From Volvariella volvacea V23 (Eukaryota; Basidiomycota; Agaricomycetes; Agaricales; Pluteaceae), in contig KB722759.1 in the NCBI GenBank assembly GCA_000349905.1, positions 432,313 to 496,312 of the forward strand: 64,000 nt of DNA, written 5' to 3'. Each line of letters starts with the position of its first letter. The stretch's first letter is position 1. The translations under genes and the position numbers were made by a program. The notes below the pieces were generated by a model, which was not told where the DNA came from, ran no database searches, and saw only the letters and a program-made list of their open reading frames with translations. Positions 1 through 12,732 of the stretch are shown piece by piece.

Positions 1-778
1 TTTTTTGTGGGGGCACTGGTACTGGTTCAACTGTACTGGCCTCAAAGCCACCTATCAGGCCTTACCTGAATTGTGCGTATAAAAATACCCAAGTCACATC
101 TATCCCTAGCGTGCTCTAATAGCCGTTCAAAGTCCTGGCTATCCTAATTGGTGAGAAAGAGGTATGTACGTTCACCAGGATCGCCGCATTAAATGGGGTA
201 CGCGACGATGGCTTGGCGTATCACGATCGGATGAACTGCCGATCAGTGATGCAGGAGCTCGATGTCACCAAATCTAGTTTTGAACCTCTCCAGGTGCCTC
301 GATGCCCGCAAAGTCGCAGGACACACCTTTTCGGCTTCACAGCGAAACTTGTTCCACCTCGGAGTGCCCACACACCACACCGATATCACGACACAAAAGG
401 GTCGTTTTTTCAGTGAAATTTACGGCCAGAATGAATCGGCCGCCATTGTTGGGTGCTTGTTCTCATGTTGAACAAAACCCGTTGCTTCTTCATGTCATGC
501 TAAGGACGTCGTAGGAAACCACGTCCCTGCACGCAAACTTTTGCCTCTCGTTGGTTGGGGGGCCACCCGCCACATCAAGGGACCTGTTCCATCTGGATAC
601 TACCATATACGATCTGAGTATCCCTTAACTTTTCCATTCTGATCACTTCCCGCCCACTAGTTAAGACCGGCTCTTCAGGAGGCTTGATGCTCTCTTGCCC
701 CCGGTCTCTCCTCCTTGCCTGCTGCGTTTCCTCGATTCATGTGACGTCTTTCCTCATTGAAACAACACAGAAGACATT
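1..778. other. no gene recognised
   Basis: I see only short unrelated open frames and no family motif, RNA gene or repeat. The last part is the 5' flank of the DUF6533 gene that starts at 779. Confidence 0.5.
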
Positions 779-2561
779 ATGGCGTCTGCTTTGGCCGAGT
801 TTGTAATTTCTAGCATCACGGCGGTTCGATACAGCGTTGTCGCCAGCCTCTGTCTGATGCTGTACGATTGGATCGCTTTGTGAGTCGTCCTCGAACCTAT
901 CCAACATGTTTTACGCTGACGCATTTAAAGCTTTGATGAAGAGATGAGGCTTGTACGTTTTGAACTGACTGACCTACCGGCTCTACTCTTACCTTGCACG
1001 CAGATTCACCGTGGCCGGTGGTCATCAGTTAAAATCGCATATCTGCTCTCGCGATACTACCCTCTCGTCTTCTGGCCGTTTTTAATTTGGGGGTATGTGG
1101 GCAATCACACGAGGGACGTGTGCTTGAAGGCAATTGGGCCCATACAGGCTGGTCTAGCGCCATTCGTGAGTATTTTATTCATATATTATTATGAAAGGTC
1201 GGAGAGTTGTGCAGGGTCTCCATATTTCCCCTCACTAACCTACATCTACCCGTTCATATATATGCTCCCCCTGATCGGGGTTTTCTAAACCCCTTCCCTT
1301 CGTCACTCATTTATGAGATTAATAATGTAGCAACGTAACTGACCCTGAGCTCTCCTGTCGATTCAGCAACTTATTGCTCAAGGTTAGATCCAGCCATGAC
1401 GTCCCTAAGCATATGACGGCTGATCTCACCTCACACTAAAGCCATTATGCTCATACGAGCTTATGCATTCTCAAACCGCGATAAACGCGTTTTAGCCCTC
1501 CTAGGAACCTGCTACCTCGGCCTCTTTGCCATCGACATCTGGGTATTCTGCGTAGGCGTCATCATACCAACCGAGGCGTACTACACCATGCTCGGCGGTT
1601 CGAGTGCTTGTTTCCCGGATTACTCTCTACCCACTATGAGAATCCGAATTCTGGTAAGTAGAACGACTCCTTGTATTCTTTGGAGCGAGATATTTACAGC
1701 ACAATAGATGACCGTGGTGGGTTTCCATTTCGTTATGTCACCCGCGCGACGCCGCTCACGATTACCGGACGGGCCAGTTGGCAACGACATTCAATGATAC
1801 CATTTCACTCTCCGTTGTGCTCTATGTGAGTGTAGGACAAAAGAGGTCTGTGGTGCTATCCCACTGATTCCGCGATCGCAGTTTTGCTGGACGCGAGGGG
1901 CCGGGCGTGGATCGCTAACGAGATATTTCGTTAATCAAGGTGGTATATATTTTTTTTCTCATGATATCCGATAATTTCTCAACATACCCAGGGCTCGGTT
2001 CCTTTGCGTCCTCAACATTTCTGAGCATCTGCGCCATGATCCTTTACTTCCAGTAAGTGGCTCTTAGACTTTGTAATTTGCCTGTGTTGATCCCAGCCTA
2101 CCACCCCAAGACGGTCAAGCCCCTATGCACGAATTGGTCTCCCTCTATTGGTCGTCGTCATCAATTTAATCGTAAGCTCGATCTTTCCATTTTACTCAGC
2201 TCAGTGAATTCACCAGAAAACCATTTCTCAGGCCTGCAGAGTGTAAGTTATGAACCCCTTTTCATCTGAAATCTCGCGTCGGCATAACTGCCGGCGAACC
2301 ACTGGCAGCCCAGCCAGCCCCCCAGAATGGACTGTCGCTGGCGGGCAGGCGAGGCTCCGTTGTTGTCCGGCTTCTTCGGTGTTTCATTATTTTTATGACT
2401 ACTCTCGGTGCTTACTCGTTCTTTGGATCTGTAGGATTATCCAGCTGAGATTGCACGCGAGCCGCGACGAGCATGAGGGCCAGGCGGAGAATATCATCCT
2501 TAATCCGATTGGAATGGTTACTAGAGTAAGAAAGCACGACGCCTGGGCTATTAGTAGCTGA
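779..2561 (+). CDS. DUF6533 domain multi-pass membrane protein
   Basis: Multi-exon gene of unknown function, a large family in mushrooms. The ATG at 779 opens an exon ending in YDWIA; after splicing it joins FDEEMRL and then IHRGRWSSVKIAYLLSRYYP, which together give the family hallmark (YDW, FDEE, basic WS-K, RYYP). Later exons encode hydrophobic helices: residues from MLIRAYAFSNRDKRVLALL, then a segment near 1990-2052 (GLGSFASSTFLSICAMILYF), then GLPLLVVVINLI and ACRV. The tail from about 2435 is polar and ends at TGA 2559-2561. Introns have GTRNGT donors and are about 50 nt. The exon boundaries between 1650 and 1990 are the least certain part, so a lesion there cannot be excluded. Such proteins are predicted to lie in the membrane; a signalling role is speculation. 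Confidence 0.7.
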
Positions 2562-3730
2562 GCAACAGGGCAACTGCACCGCGGCGTGGGCGTGGCTGAA
2601 TGTACGAGGTCCTGTAATATGAGAACCCTATCGGATAGCCTTGGAGTGGTACTATTTTGTCGTTTATGTTGTCGCTAATAGATTTGCCATTGTTGGTATA
2701 GTATACATCTAGGTATCTGTTTAGTCTATTCATGTTCACTAGCCATTTGGTATAGGCGTCCCTGATATGGACGGACTCAACTCAGCGCGTCGTCACCCAT
2801 TTCTTCCCTCGGCGAGAACAAGTTGGAGCCTCGGAATTGGTGCTAAAGTGGTCATTTGACTCTTCCCATAATGTAAAGTCTCAGAGCGGAACTGTCAGCC
2901 GTACCGTTTGCGGTATGGATCGGGCCAAAAGGTCGGGGCCCGATTATTACTTGATTAGTCGACTATGTTGTGCCCGCCTGCTCGCCATATTGTGCGCTCG
3001 TAGATTGTTCCCGCGGGCGAACGGATAGCGCACACTATTGTACAGGGCTAGTCGTCGCGTACAGTACGTCGGGTACACAAACAGCTATCAAGGGCAGGGG
3101 TGAGATGTGATTGGGGAAGGGTGAGCTGCTGAAGCTGTAGAGAAAGGTGGTGTAGTGTGTCCTGTGACGTCCATGGAATGGAGTCCCAAGCCTATTTTTG
3201 CACACCGCAAGTGGACCATATGCGGTATTGTTTGCACCATATCTGGCAAGCCAACACGTTTACAGCCTGGGTGAATTCCATAGCGCGGTACATTGTGACA
3301 AAGCACAACCCGACATGTCGTTGGGAAAGGCGCTAACCTCGCATGTATAGAATATCTGCTGCAACTCAGCCAGGCAGTAAATTAGCCCCGATACCCACAT
3401 GCGGGTGGTAAGTAAGCCCATCCAAGATAATCACGGATGCGCGAGATTTGACGTCATTGAACACGGGAAGGTAGGAGAGACACGGCACCGGGGGTGCAAC
3501 ACAACACGACCAACAAACCCAGACATGGTATATAATCCCCTCTTCGCAAGTGACGCACCTCATCTCCTCTCAGGTCTTAGATTCCCAGAGGTCATATCAA
3601 GCGTCGGTACCAGTCCCTATTCTCCTCATCGTCCTTGCTCACCATCTTCTAGCACAGCGCGTGCAACCTTCTTTGCTTTTCCTGATAATCGGCGAACGAA
3701 TTAGTTTTATTCACCCTACGATCTCTCGCG
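2562..3730. other. intergenic, no gene recognised
   Basis: Only short frames on both strands without recognisable motifs. The final part is a pyrimidine-rich leader typical of a fungal promoter before the ATG at 3731. Confidence 0.5.
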
Positions 3731-4510
3731 ATGCATCCTAACCCTGCAATTCGCGCTATCTTTTGGGGCTTAACCGTAAGTTCTCAATTAGTAGTGCATT
3801 CTGCGTGTCAGTTTCTCATAACTTGTTCAGTGGGTATTCTCCGCCATCGTGCTAGGCTTGACAGCGTCTCGCATTCATTTCACCAAAACATTCCGTGGAA
3901 TTGACCCCGTGTCTGGTAATACCTCACACTTCTATGGTATGTATCATTCTGGTGGGCCGTAATTCCTCCAGCTCATATACTCAGATCCCATTATCGTGGA
4001 GTTGTTGGTTACGGCCTGTTTAGTGCTTCTTGGCGCGCCTGTCTTGTGAGTGGCTATGAACCCGAGACTGTCATCCACCCTCACGTACCATCTCATATAG
4101 TATGCTCCTTGCCGCCACTGCAGAAGGAATAGGCGCTGTGTATGCTGAACTCGTATTTGCTTTTATTGTCTGGGTGATGTACCTCGTAGGCTCGGCAATT
4201 GCAACTGTAAGTCATCTTCGTCAGTGATCCATGTCGTAAACAACCAAAACTTCCTTCCCAGCACTTCTGGCACGGACTTGGACGCTGCTGGAGCCTCCGC
4301 ATATGTAAAATCATCACAGCCACACTTGCGTTTATCTGGACCTCTTGGGCCTTTATCACGTTCATCTTGGTGGCTATCCCTATTTGGTTTGTCATTCGCC
4401 GCAGGAGGGCGGCCCCTACAGGCCCTCGAGCTCAATACGCCCAAGCAAATGCAGCCCCTGTATCTACGGCAGCAGCCGCCCCAGTCGCCCCAGCACCCCC
4501 CGTTGCCTGA
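3731..4510 (+). CDS. MARVEL-like four-helix membrane protein
   Basis: Five exons (3731-3775, 3831-3936, 3985-4045, 4101-4206, 4262-4510) splice to 567 nt, 188 aa, with every intron following GT..AG. The protein has four hydrophobic segments: the N-terminus through WVFSAIVLGLTASRI, then ELLVTACLVLLGAPVFMLL, then AELVFAFIVWVMYLVGSAI, then a final helix around FIWTSWAFITFILVAIPIWF. A basic RRRRAA stretch and an Ala/Pro-rich cytosolic tail follow. This layout is that of small fungal MARVEL-domain proteins, which sit in the plasma membrane or membrane junctions; no enzymatic residues are expected. The role is unknown. It lies about 370 bp upstream of the OYE gene on the same strand; that alone does not show co-regulation. 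Assignment to MARVEL rests on topology and tail style only. Confidence 0.75.
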
Positions 4511-4881
4511 GCTACCCATGGCCAAATATAATGTTTACACGAATTGTGGTGGGTGTGTTGCACTCGTGTTACCTTCGTCCACTAAGTAATCCTTTGTAGA
4601 TCATTTGGGACGTGTAGAATATTTTCCGTGTATCAGTCCTACTTGTAGCATATGCTTGTAATAATACAGTCCCTTCTGGTGATCAATCGTCTCACTGAAG
4701 CAAGCGCGAGTAGCCAAGTGTCAGCAAAGTCCGTGGCGGTTATGCACGCACGAGCGCAGAGTAGAACCACCATCATGACTCACTCCCTCGTTCGCAACCT
4801 CCTACCTGGGTTCCTCTCATTAAAAGGTGCCACAATGACCAGCTCTTGTCCATCCACAAACTGTGCCTACAGCAGTGCAGC
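4511..4881. other. intergenic between MARVEL-like and OYE genes
   Basis: No gene recognised. It holds the 3' end of the upstream gene and the promoter of the OYE gene. An in-frame ATG at 4846 lies 12 codons before the preferred start at 4882. Confidence 0.5.
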
Positions 4882-6176
4882 ATGACGACGCCCAAGCTCT
4901 TCCAGCCATACCACGTCGGCGACCTAACGCTCCAGCATAGAGTTGTGATGTGCCCAATGACTCGAAATCGATCCACTCGATACGATCACGTCCCTATCGT
5001 CTCGCTAATGAAGCCATATTACGCCCAACGCGCCAGCACACCAGGGACTTTATTGATCACCGAAGCAACACTCATAGCTGCGAAAGCGGGCAGCGCGCCA
5101 AATGTGCCTGGGATATGGAGTGAAGAACAAATTGCGGCGTGGAAACAGGTCTGTTTATGACTTATTTTGGGGCATCTAGGGTCTATATACACGTCACTGC
5201 AGATTACAGATGCCGTGCATGCGCAGGAGTCGTTCATCTATGTTCAGCTGTGGGCGATGGGTAGACTGGGGAAACCAGAGCAACTCAAGGCAGAAGACGA
5301 GTCCTACGACCATGTTGCCCCGTCTGCGATTCCAACTTCAGCGAATCCTCAAGCCGTTCCTCGCCCCTTGACGACTGCGGAAATAAGGGACTATGTACAA
5401 TTATTTGCGGAGGCTGCGAGGAATGCAGTCGACAAGGCAGGCTTTGACGGGGTAGAGGTGCACGGTGCCAATGGGTATCTCATTGACCAGTTTTTGCAGG
5501 AGGTGAGCAACGATAGAGTTGACGAGTACGGTGCTACGGTGGAAGGACGGAGCAGGTTTGGATTGGAAGTAGTTGATGCCGTGGTGAACGCGGTCGGGGC
5601 TGAGCGGACTGGAGTGCGGATAAGTCCATGGAGCAAGTACTTTGGTGAGTATGCTCCCCTCTCATCATCTAGAACAATTTTTTCATATATCCAGATATGG
5701 GAATGGCGAATCCTATCCCCCAATTCTCGCATTTCGTGACAAGCTTGAAGGAGAAGTTTCCGTCTCTCGCCTATATCCATGTTGTAGAGCCGTCGGCAAA
5801 GGACGCCAGCTTCTCTGTCACGCCGTCCAACGATTTTATCCGGGCTATCTGGGGTTCGCGTCCGTATATCAGTGCTGGTGGGTATGACAGGGCTACAGCT
5901 ATCCAGGGTGCCGAAGATAGAGGTGAATTAATTGCATTTGCGAAGCTATTCCTAGCGAACGTAAGTGCTTTGTGGCATGAGATTACCTGAGCCTCATGAC
6001 CGGGATTGTAGCCTGATCTACCAGTTCGACTGTCGAAGGCGATACCACTCAATGCCTACGATTTCCAGACGTTTTATACGCCAGGAGACCAGAATGATGC
6101 GGAAAAGGGCTACATCGATTACCCGTTTGCGTCGCAAGCCAGCAATACTGAGCCTAGCATAGTCAGCCACCTGTGA
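4882..6176 (+). CDS. old yellow enzyme family NADH:flavin oxidoreductase
   Basis: Four exons (4882-5148, 5203-5644, 5695-5960, 6012-6176) total 1140 nt, 379 aa, the usual OYE length. The fold is an FMN-binding TIM barrel that reduces activated C=C bonds with NAD(P)H. Visible landmarks: LFQPYHVGDLTLQHRVVMCP at the N-terminus (first strand, with the conserved MCPMTRNRS), FVQLWAMGR-like YVQLWAMGRLG, the pair HGANGYLIDQFL (the H..N that binds the substrate carbonyl), the following SNDRVDEYG, and ISAGGYDRATA near the phosphate-binding end. I chose the ATG at 4882 because MTTPKLFQPY matches the family start; the ATG at 4846 would add 12 residues. It sits upstream of a P450 on the same strand, a pairing often seen in metabolite tailoring, though the substrate cannot be read from sequence. 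No lesion was found. Confidence 0.92.
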
Positions 6177-6495
6177 CATCGAATCCTGTACATTCCACTC
6201 GTATAGATTCATACTACGGTCTACACAAACCGTGGCATTGCCTTTGGCTTAGTATATCACATTACTCGGCGCCTCGAGACCTCGAGGATCCAACTTCCGC
6301 ATTTCCGAAGCTGGCCAAAGGTGATACTTGTTGGAGCATGCCATCAGTTTTTGCCAAGCGCTCCCTGAACCTGCGGCTATGCGGATGAGCGGGGTCAGTC
6401 CGTTCACTTCCAAGGCATGTCCCCTGGTGAGAGTGCCAGCTGTATTTATACGATTCGACGAGATGGCCATTCTCGTCAACTACTTCCCCGTCACA

Positions 6496-9102
6496 ATGAA
6501 GCTGAGCCCAGGTCTCAGCTACCTCTTGCGCAAGTTGTCTTCTACTCTCGCAATCGCCCTAGTATTACCTGCCACGCATGTCATTGCCTCTAATTTGGGC
6601 CTCGTTGCAGTCCCACCCACGCCAGCTCGTATGCTATTATCACTGACCCTCGGCGTTGTCCTCCTTCCGGTGGCGCGATTCATAGTTCTTACTCCCTACT
6701 CCGGGATCAAGCATAGATGGAGGGCTTACAGGCTTGGGGGAAGACTTGCACCACAGGCCAAAGGAAAGTCGCTAGGAAACTACGACATCGTGCTTGCATT
6801 AAAAGAGGAATTCGAACACGGCTATCCTAGTGCGTCGCATCGGACTGTTTCGGGTTCATTTAAATCAATTTTCAGCGTTTTGACAGGCGATAGTCTGACG
6901 CCCCTCACAGATGAGCTAGGGCTGATGTTCAACTTTCGCATTCTGTGGAGCGACAAGATGTTTACCACCTCGCCAGAGCACATAAAGATGATGCTCGCTA
7001 CTAAGGCTCAGAACTTTGAGAAGGGTGATGATACAAAAAGGAATATGTTTCCTCTTTTAGGAACGGGAATATTCAATACCGATGGTACGCTGTTCCTCGA
7101 TGCTGGTATGTTGTCAGAAAATCTAATGTTATCTTGAACAGGCGAAATGTGGAAGTAGGTATCCAACTAGCGACTTATCAAATCTGGCTCCTTAATCCTC
7201 AATCATTAGGTTTCATCGTACCATGACACGTCCTGCTTTCTCTCGGGATCGCATTAGCGACTTTGATATTTTTGATCGCCATGCGGATATCACCATCTCG
7301 AAAATCAAGGAACGCAATGCCCAAGGTATCCCTGTTGACATCCAAGTAAGTGGCCGTGTTCGTACCCTACATTTTGAAATTTAATTATACAATCGGCCTT
7401 CTAGGATATAATGAGTCGCTTCACATTAGACATTGCAACCGATTTTCTCTTCGGTTCTTGTGTCAGCGCCCTATCGGATCCCTTACCCTATCCCCATTAT
7501 CATTCCCTTGCCAACGACTCATCTAGAAGACAAAGTCAGGCAGACCTCTTCTCCCAAGCACTTCTACAGATACAGAACGTGTGCACACATCGCGAAGTTG
7601 TTGGCCCAGCGTGGCCCTTGTTCGAGCTGTGGGAAGACAAAACCGAGGAACCCCTGAAGATTGTCAAGGCATATGTCGAGCCCTTTGTTCGTGCAGCACT
7701 GGAGAGGAAGAAGAGCATTCCAGTAGAAGTCAGGTTCAACGGCAAACCGGAGTTTGAGGAAGGGGAAACGCTGCTGGATTACCTGGTTAAGGTGACCGAC
7801 GGTGAGTCTCTAATCCTCGGGGCGAAGATGCAGCTCATCATGCTCCCGGAAGACCCTGTTATTGTCAAAGACGAAGCGTGAGTCTCGAACTATGCAGACG
7901 TGGCGTTGAGATAACTGATGGCTTATCTACTCAGGTTGAACATCCTGTTCGGTGAGCATCGTTCGAAGGAGCCCTCTCAACTGGATTGGTTCATCTTTTC
8001 CCTGTCTTTGTTCTCGTTTAAGCCGGAAGAGATACTACGTCCTCAACATTGACATATGTATTATACTTCTTGGCTAGGTATCCTGCCGTCACAGCGAGAC
8101 TCCGTCAGGAGATCATCGATAAATTAGGTCCAGACCAAAATAGAAAACCGACCTATGATGAAATTCGTGGAATGAAATACCTTAGGGCTGTTATTAATGG
8201 TATGGGTGTCGTTATTCGCCCATCATTAACGCCCATCATTAATACTGATTTCACATATTAGAAACTTTGAGACTCTATCCAACTGTGTATGCTTGCTTGA
8301 TTTTGCCATTCCTGTGGGTTACTGACACAGGCTGACCTGTTAAGGCCATTCAATCTGAGGTAAGGCGAAATGCTAACTTGGAATGCATTGGACTAACGGT
8401 GATTGCTCCCTAGAGAATCCGTGGAAGAGATATTGTTCCCTTCACCCGATCCTATTTTACCGCCAATCTATGTTCCACCCAAGACTAGGTGAGTGATATC
8501 TTAGGCTCCGTAGCGTTCTGGTCTAACAACTTTATAGGATCACGTATTGCGTGTTTATGATGCACAGGGACAAGAATTTATGGGGTCCAGATGGTATCTA
8601 CTAGTTATCCTCTCCCTACAACGTACCAAAGCTGACGACGAACCTAGCTGAGGAGTTCGATCCAGATAGATTCCTCGACGAAAGACTACAGAAGTACCTG
8701 CTTGCAAATTCATTCATATTCTTGCCTTTCAACGCTGGGCCCAGAATCTGTCTTGGGCAGCAGGTGCGTAATCTGCTCCTGATCTCTTAACGGGTGTTGA
8801 TCTATCTCCTGCAATCGGCAGTTTGCATATAACACCATTTCTATAATGATTATCAAGCTTCTCCAACACTTCTCTCCGGATATTATTCACGACCTGAATG
8901 CTGTGCCTCCGGGTGCTTTACCCCCAGAGGATTGGAAGCAGGCAGGCAGCAACACGAGGAAAGGCACGGAAACAATCTTCCCAAAGATCCACTTACTCAT
9001 GTCGGTAAATGTAGGTGTACCTCCTGTCCATCTTTCTCCATTAAACTAACCTTCTTTCAGGGCGGGTTGTGGTTAAAGTTCAAAGAAGCAGGAGGAGCGT
9101 AG
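6496..9102 (+). CDS. cytochrome P450, CYP63-like
   Basis: Fourteen exons, which I traced to 1893 nt in frame: 6496-7105, 7142-7154, 7210-7345, 7405-7801, 7853-7877, 7935-7951, 8023-8199, 8262-8286, 8345-8359, 8414-8488, 8538-8593, 8648-8763, 8822-9010, 9061-9102. The product is 630 aa, long for a P450 but usual for CYP63. Two or more N-terminal hydrophobic segments (about residues 10-65) predict ER anchoring. Motifs in order: I-helix AGRDTTSS, K-helix ETLRLYP (E..R), the FDPDRF region, and the heme loop [12 protein letters not shown] with its cysteine ligand. The family does NADPH-dependent monooxygenation, and CYP63 members act on alkyl and aromatic hydrocarbons. An in-frame ATG at 6463 would add 11 residues; 6496 has the better context. 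It is convergent with the OPT transporter. Confidence 0.93.
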
Positions 9103-9467
9103 GTCAGGCGCGCTGTCAGGCGCCATGAAGCTATGTACATACTGGGCCACGGACAACATGATAATCAAACTTAATGCATCTTCTATGCCTTCTCGTCTAC
9201 TCCCTCAGTATTAACGGTCACAGAGCGCTCTCGTGTTCGGAGTGCGTGATTAACGCTAGTGGAACAATCGAAACAAGGGACAAGAAGCACAGAAGCACAA
9301 GAATCCCAGGCACTCAGTAGAGATGAGGGTGTTTGCGTCTCAACATCAAAAAAGGCATTACATGCATTACAAGCGTACAACAACTTTCGACTATTATGTC
9401 AACCTCTTACAATAATCCGGATTACCCACAGGATTCTACACATAATTCAAGTTATTCTGTGCTCGGG
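9103..9467. other. convergent intergenic region
   Basis: This is the shared 3' space between the P450 (+) and the OPT transporter (-). No gene, RNA or repeat is seen. Confidence 0.5.
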
Positions 9468-12400
9468 TTAGATAAGATTAAAGCTCACCAAACCCCAATT
9501 AGGCATATCAACAACGGTGCCACTTCCACCTCCGACGGCGAACGTGAAGACGAAGACCATGACTTGGGTACCACCGTCCAAGGCAGCAGAGAGCAAGAAG
9601 TTGTACTTTCTGAACCAACCGGGACGGTACTTTCTCAGGTAGTATTGCGAGAAGACAGCAAGCATGAATGTCGTGAAGACCGAACTGTTGATACCGACGG
9701 AGAGGTATCCAAGAGTCCCTGGAAAATGTAGGTAAATGACCGAGACTCCAAGTCGTATCTGGGGCTTACAGCAGAGGATAGGGGTAACGACTTTGTCGGC
9801 ATGAGCCTTGGGCCATTTCTTGTGGATTAGGTAGAAGGGCACAGGGACTGCAAGACCGATCAGAATTGAGAATGGAACAATCTGCGCGATAATGAAAAAA
9901 GCTTTAGTAACACCCAACATTGGAGAAGAGAAGGGCTTACTGCATAACGACCACCAGGGGCATAGAGAATACCACCAAGGGCACCCCATGAGATCGCATT
10001 ACTATTGAAGGACTAAACATAATATGATCAGCACGAAGTTGTACAGGCACGGTTGATGGTCGTACTTGAACTTGTTGTCCAGACCACTATAGATATAGTA
10101 TAAGCACTCGAATCCCTATTGAAATGAGAAATGCCTACATACCACGTTGGTACCTTGAACTTCCAAAAGGATTTCACGACGAGTGGAGACAATGACCTTC
10201 ATGATGACGTAGTTTAACAGTCCGCCCTGTGAAGAAGCCACGTATCAGCACCAAGAGTTAACCAGATGGTGGTAAAATTGACATACAACAACAGCTCCAA
10301 GGGATTGAACGGTGAATGTAACGCGAGGTGGGAGTTTGGTATATTGACCCTATGGGGCGGTAATATGTAAGCTACCGAGAGACTAAAGTCGGCGAGATCA
10401 AACAAACCATCTTAAGGTCGCGAATCAAGCCACGAGCCTGATCCAGGGTATTATAGCCGTACAGAGTGAAATACATGTTGGCTTGTGGGTTGCCGGGTAT
10501 CATAGCTGCACCGATCATCTATAGGGGGCACATCAGGACCGTAAGCAGAAGCAAGGATCATGCACAACGTACTTGTACTAGATTCTGGATATTAGGGGAA
10601 AAACCTAATCCAAACATGAGAAACAGGCGTTCAGGGCACGAAACGGATACGCACCGGTGATGGCATAGACAGTAATAACAAATGGTAGGAAGATAGCGGA
10701 AATGATGATGCCAACAATCAAACCCCACCTATAGCGAAAGTGAGTGATGCTGATGAAGATGCCCTACTTAGACGTAAGAACTTACCATGGGAGACCGGAG
10801 TGGCCGGTGTACAAGGTAGCCATAGCCATACCGAAGCAGGCAGCGAATGTAGCAAGATACCACCACATCGGAACTTCACGGTAAACCTAGACGGAGTTGA
10901 GCAAGAGGCATCTGCTGACATACCCAAATGCATACCTTCATCTTGGCAAGATGGGGGTCATAAGTCTCCCCAGCACGGTACTTCTTGATGACTGTGATGA
11001 TATCCTTTCCGTACCACAGGAATACGTGAGTGATGGTAGCTCCGATCGCCATGTTTGCACCGATCTTGGTCAAGACCTGAGAACTTGCGAACCAAGGCAA
11101 CCCCTGCTCAGCCAGCTTCGCGTGATCCAGCATTAGGTTTTCGTCCAAGATGAGCAGCTGGTTATATCTCGTGCCGTTCTCGTAGAACAGTGACTGCGAG
11201 AGGAAGGGGAAGTTCTGTCCGTTCCATACATTCCTTGCATAGCATGCGCAGAATGCGATCATGCAAATAGCAGTACCGCAGTAGAGGGAAAGCTGAGTGG
11301 AGAGAGGTGTGAATAGGGCACCCATAGAACCACCTCCAGATCCAACGTAGTTCCAGTCGAGGCACAGAGAGAAAGCGCCAAGGCCCTCATTGCCGGCAGC
11401 ACCACCTAGGGCGAAGATCAGGTTCAGTCTGATGTCGAGGAGGTTAAGAAAATCCAAGTGAATAAGACGTACCGAAGATACGCGTGAACCAAGCGCTGTC
11501 TTGGTTGGCCAAGCAGAAGATGCTGATGCCCGTAAGTGTGCTAGATTGATGTTACGACATCAACAATCGCACATCCCCACAATATGAAAAGGGTCCGGCA
11601 TTAGATAAGACAATGAAATGGACCGCGGAGAAAACTTACGGCGCAATGTATTCGGGGAACCACTCCCAAACGAAGATGCCAACGAAGACACTCCAGAAGA
11701 ACTTGACACGCTTCTTCTGTAGGAATATCTTCTTCCCACGATGAAGCGCATCAAAGAGCTGCACGGTGGGCAACAGATTGGGGAAGACAATGTATGTCGG
11801 GTATACAAGGAAAGAGCGCATCAAACCTATCATGAAAGATGAGTAAGATACACCAGACTTTCGCAATAAGCATTACCTCCGAGACCGTAGCCCATAAGTT
11901 GGGAACCGATAAGGGTGAAGATGCCTACACCAACGTTCGGCTTCGGCGAAAGTCAATCAATGAACCACTTGACAAGGTTGCCAGCTTACCTGAATACCGT
12001 AGTACAGGTCATCCGCGGCAAAGATACTAATCGCCAGCGCAGAATCAGCGGCAGTGGCAGCGAAGATGGTGATGGCGACGTGTTCCTTGATGTCTGGAAT
12101 GCTGAGGTCAGATCGTTAATTCCGCATAGTATAAAACCACTCACTGAATTCTCCGGGGTTCATGAAGCGCCAGAATGCATTGTCCTTTGTCCTCAAGTGT
12201 TCGTGGACGTTGCCGGGGCCAGGGATTATCTCTTCCAAAACTCGACCGAGAATATACGCGATAATTTGGATGAAGAGCTGGCTGACGAACACAGTTTGTG
12301 GACGGAAGTACTATTCGGTGGGTTGGCGTTAGTCCGATAAGGAACCGCTTTGTGGAGACGAATAACTTACGAAAATCTGTCCGAGGACGGAGCCAAAGCA

Positions 12401-12732
12401 AGCAAGGCCGAGACCCAAGAACCACATGCGGAAGGTGAACGCGGGCAGTGTTGGGTCATCGTCAAGTGAGATGAGACGAGTAGCAACGTCCATGTCCGTC
12501 ACTATGAGATTGATGAGCAAGTATAACCCTGCAGCTATGAGGTGTACTCACCAATTGGACGCTCCTTTCCGTCATCACCCATATCAATCTCGCGGACATC
12601 ATCAAAGACCTCCCCTTGAGCGACCTCGATAGATGCCTTCTCCTCTCTCTTCCTATCAATCGACTTCTCATCACTGAAGGAGCCAGCATCGCCACGTTCT
12701 GGGGAACGGGGGAGGGATTCGACTGCTGCCAT
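9468..12732 (-). CDS. oligopeptide transporter, OPT family
   Basis: Many-exon gene read from ATG 12732 to the stop at 9468, roughly 850 aa. A polar, acidic N-terminus (MAAVESLPRSPERGDAGSF..) precedes about 14 hydrophobic segments. OPT landmarks: RMWFLGLGLACFGSVLGQIF (first helices), MNPGEF spliced to DIKEHVAITIFA (the NPG..KEH signature), IFTLIGSQLMGYGLGG, SLCLDWNYVGSGGGSMGALF, LPWWGLIVGIIISAIF, the IQNLVQMIGAAMIPGNPQAN region, ALGGILYAPGGRYA, and the C-terminal KYNFLLSAALDGGTQVMVF. OPT proteins are proton-coupled importers of small peptides, glutathione or metal chelates at the plasma membrane. No lesion was seen, but I did not prove every one of the splice junctions. Its position beside P450 and OYE genes allows a role in moving a pathway product; that is inference. 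Confidence 0.9.
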
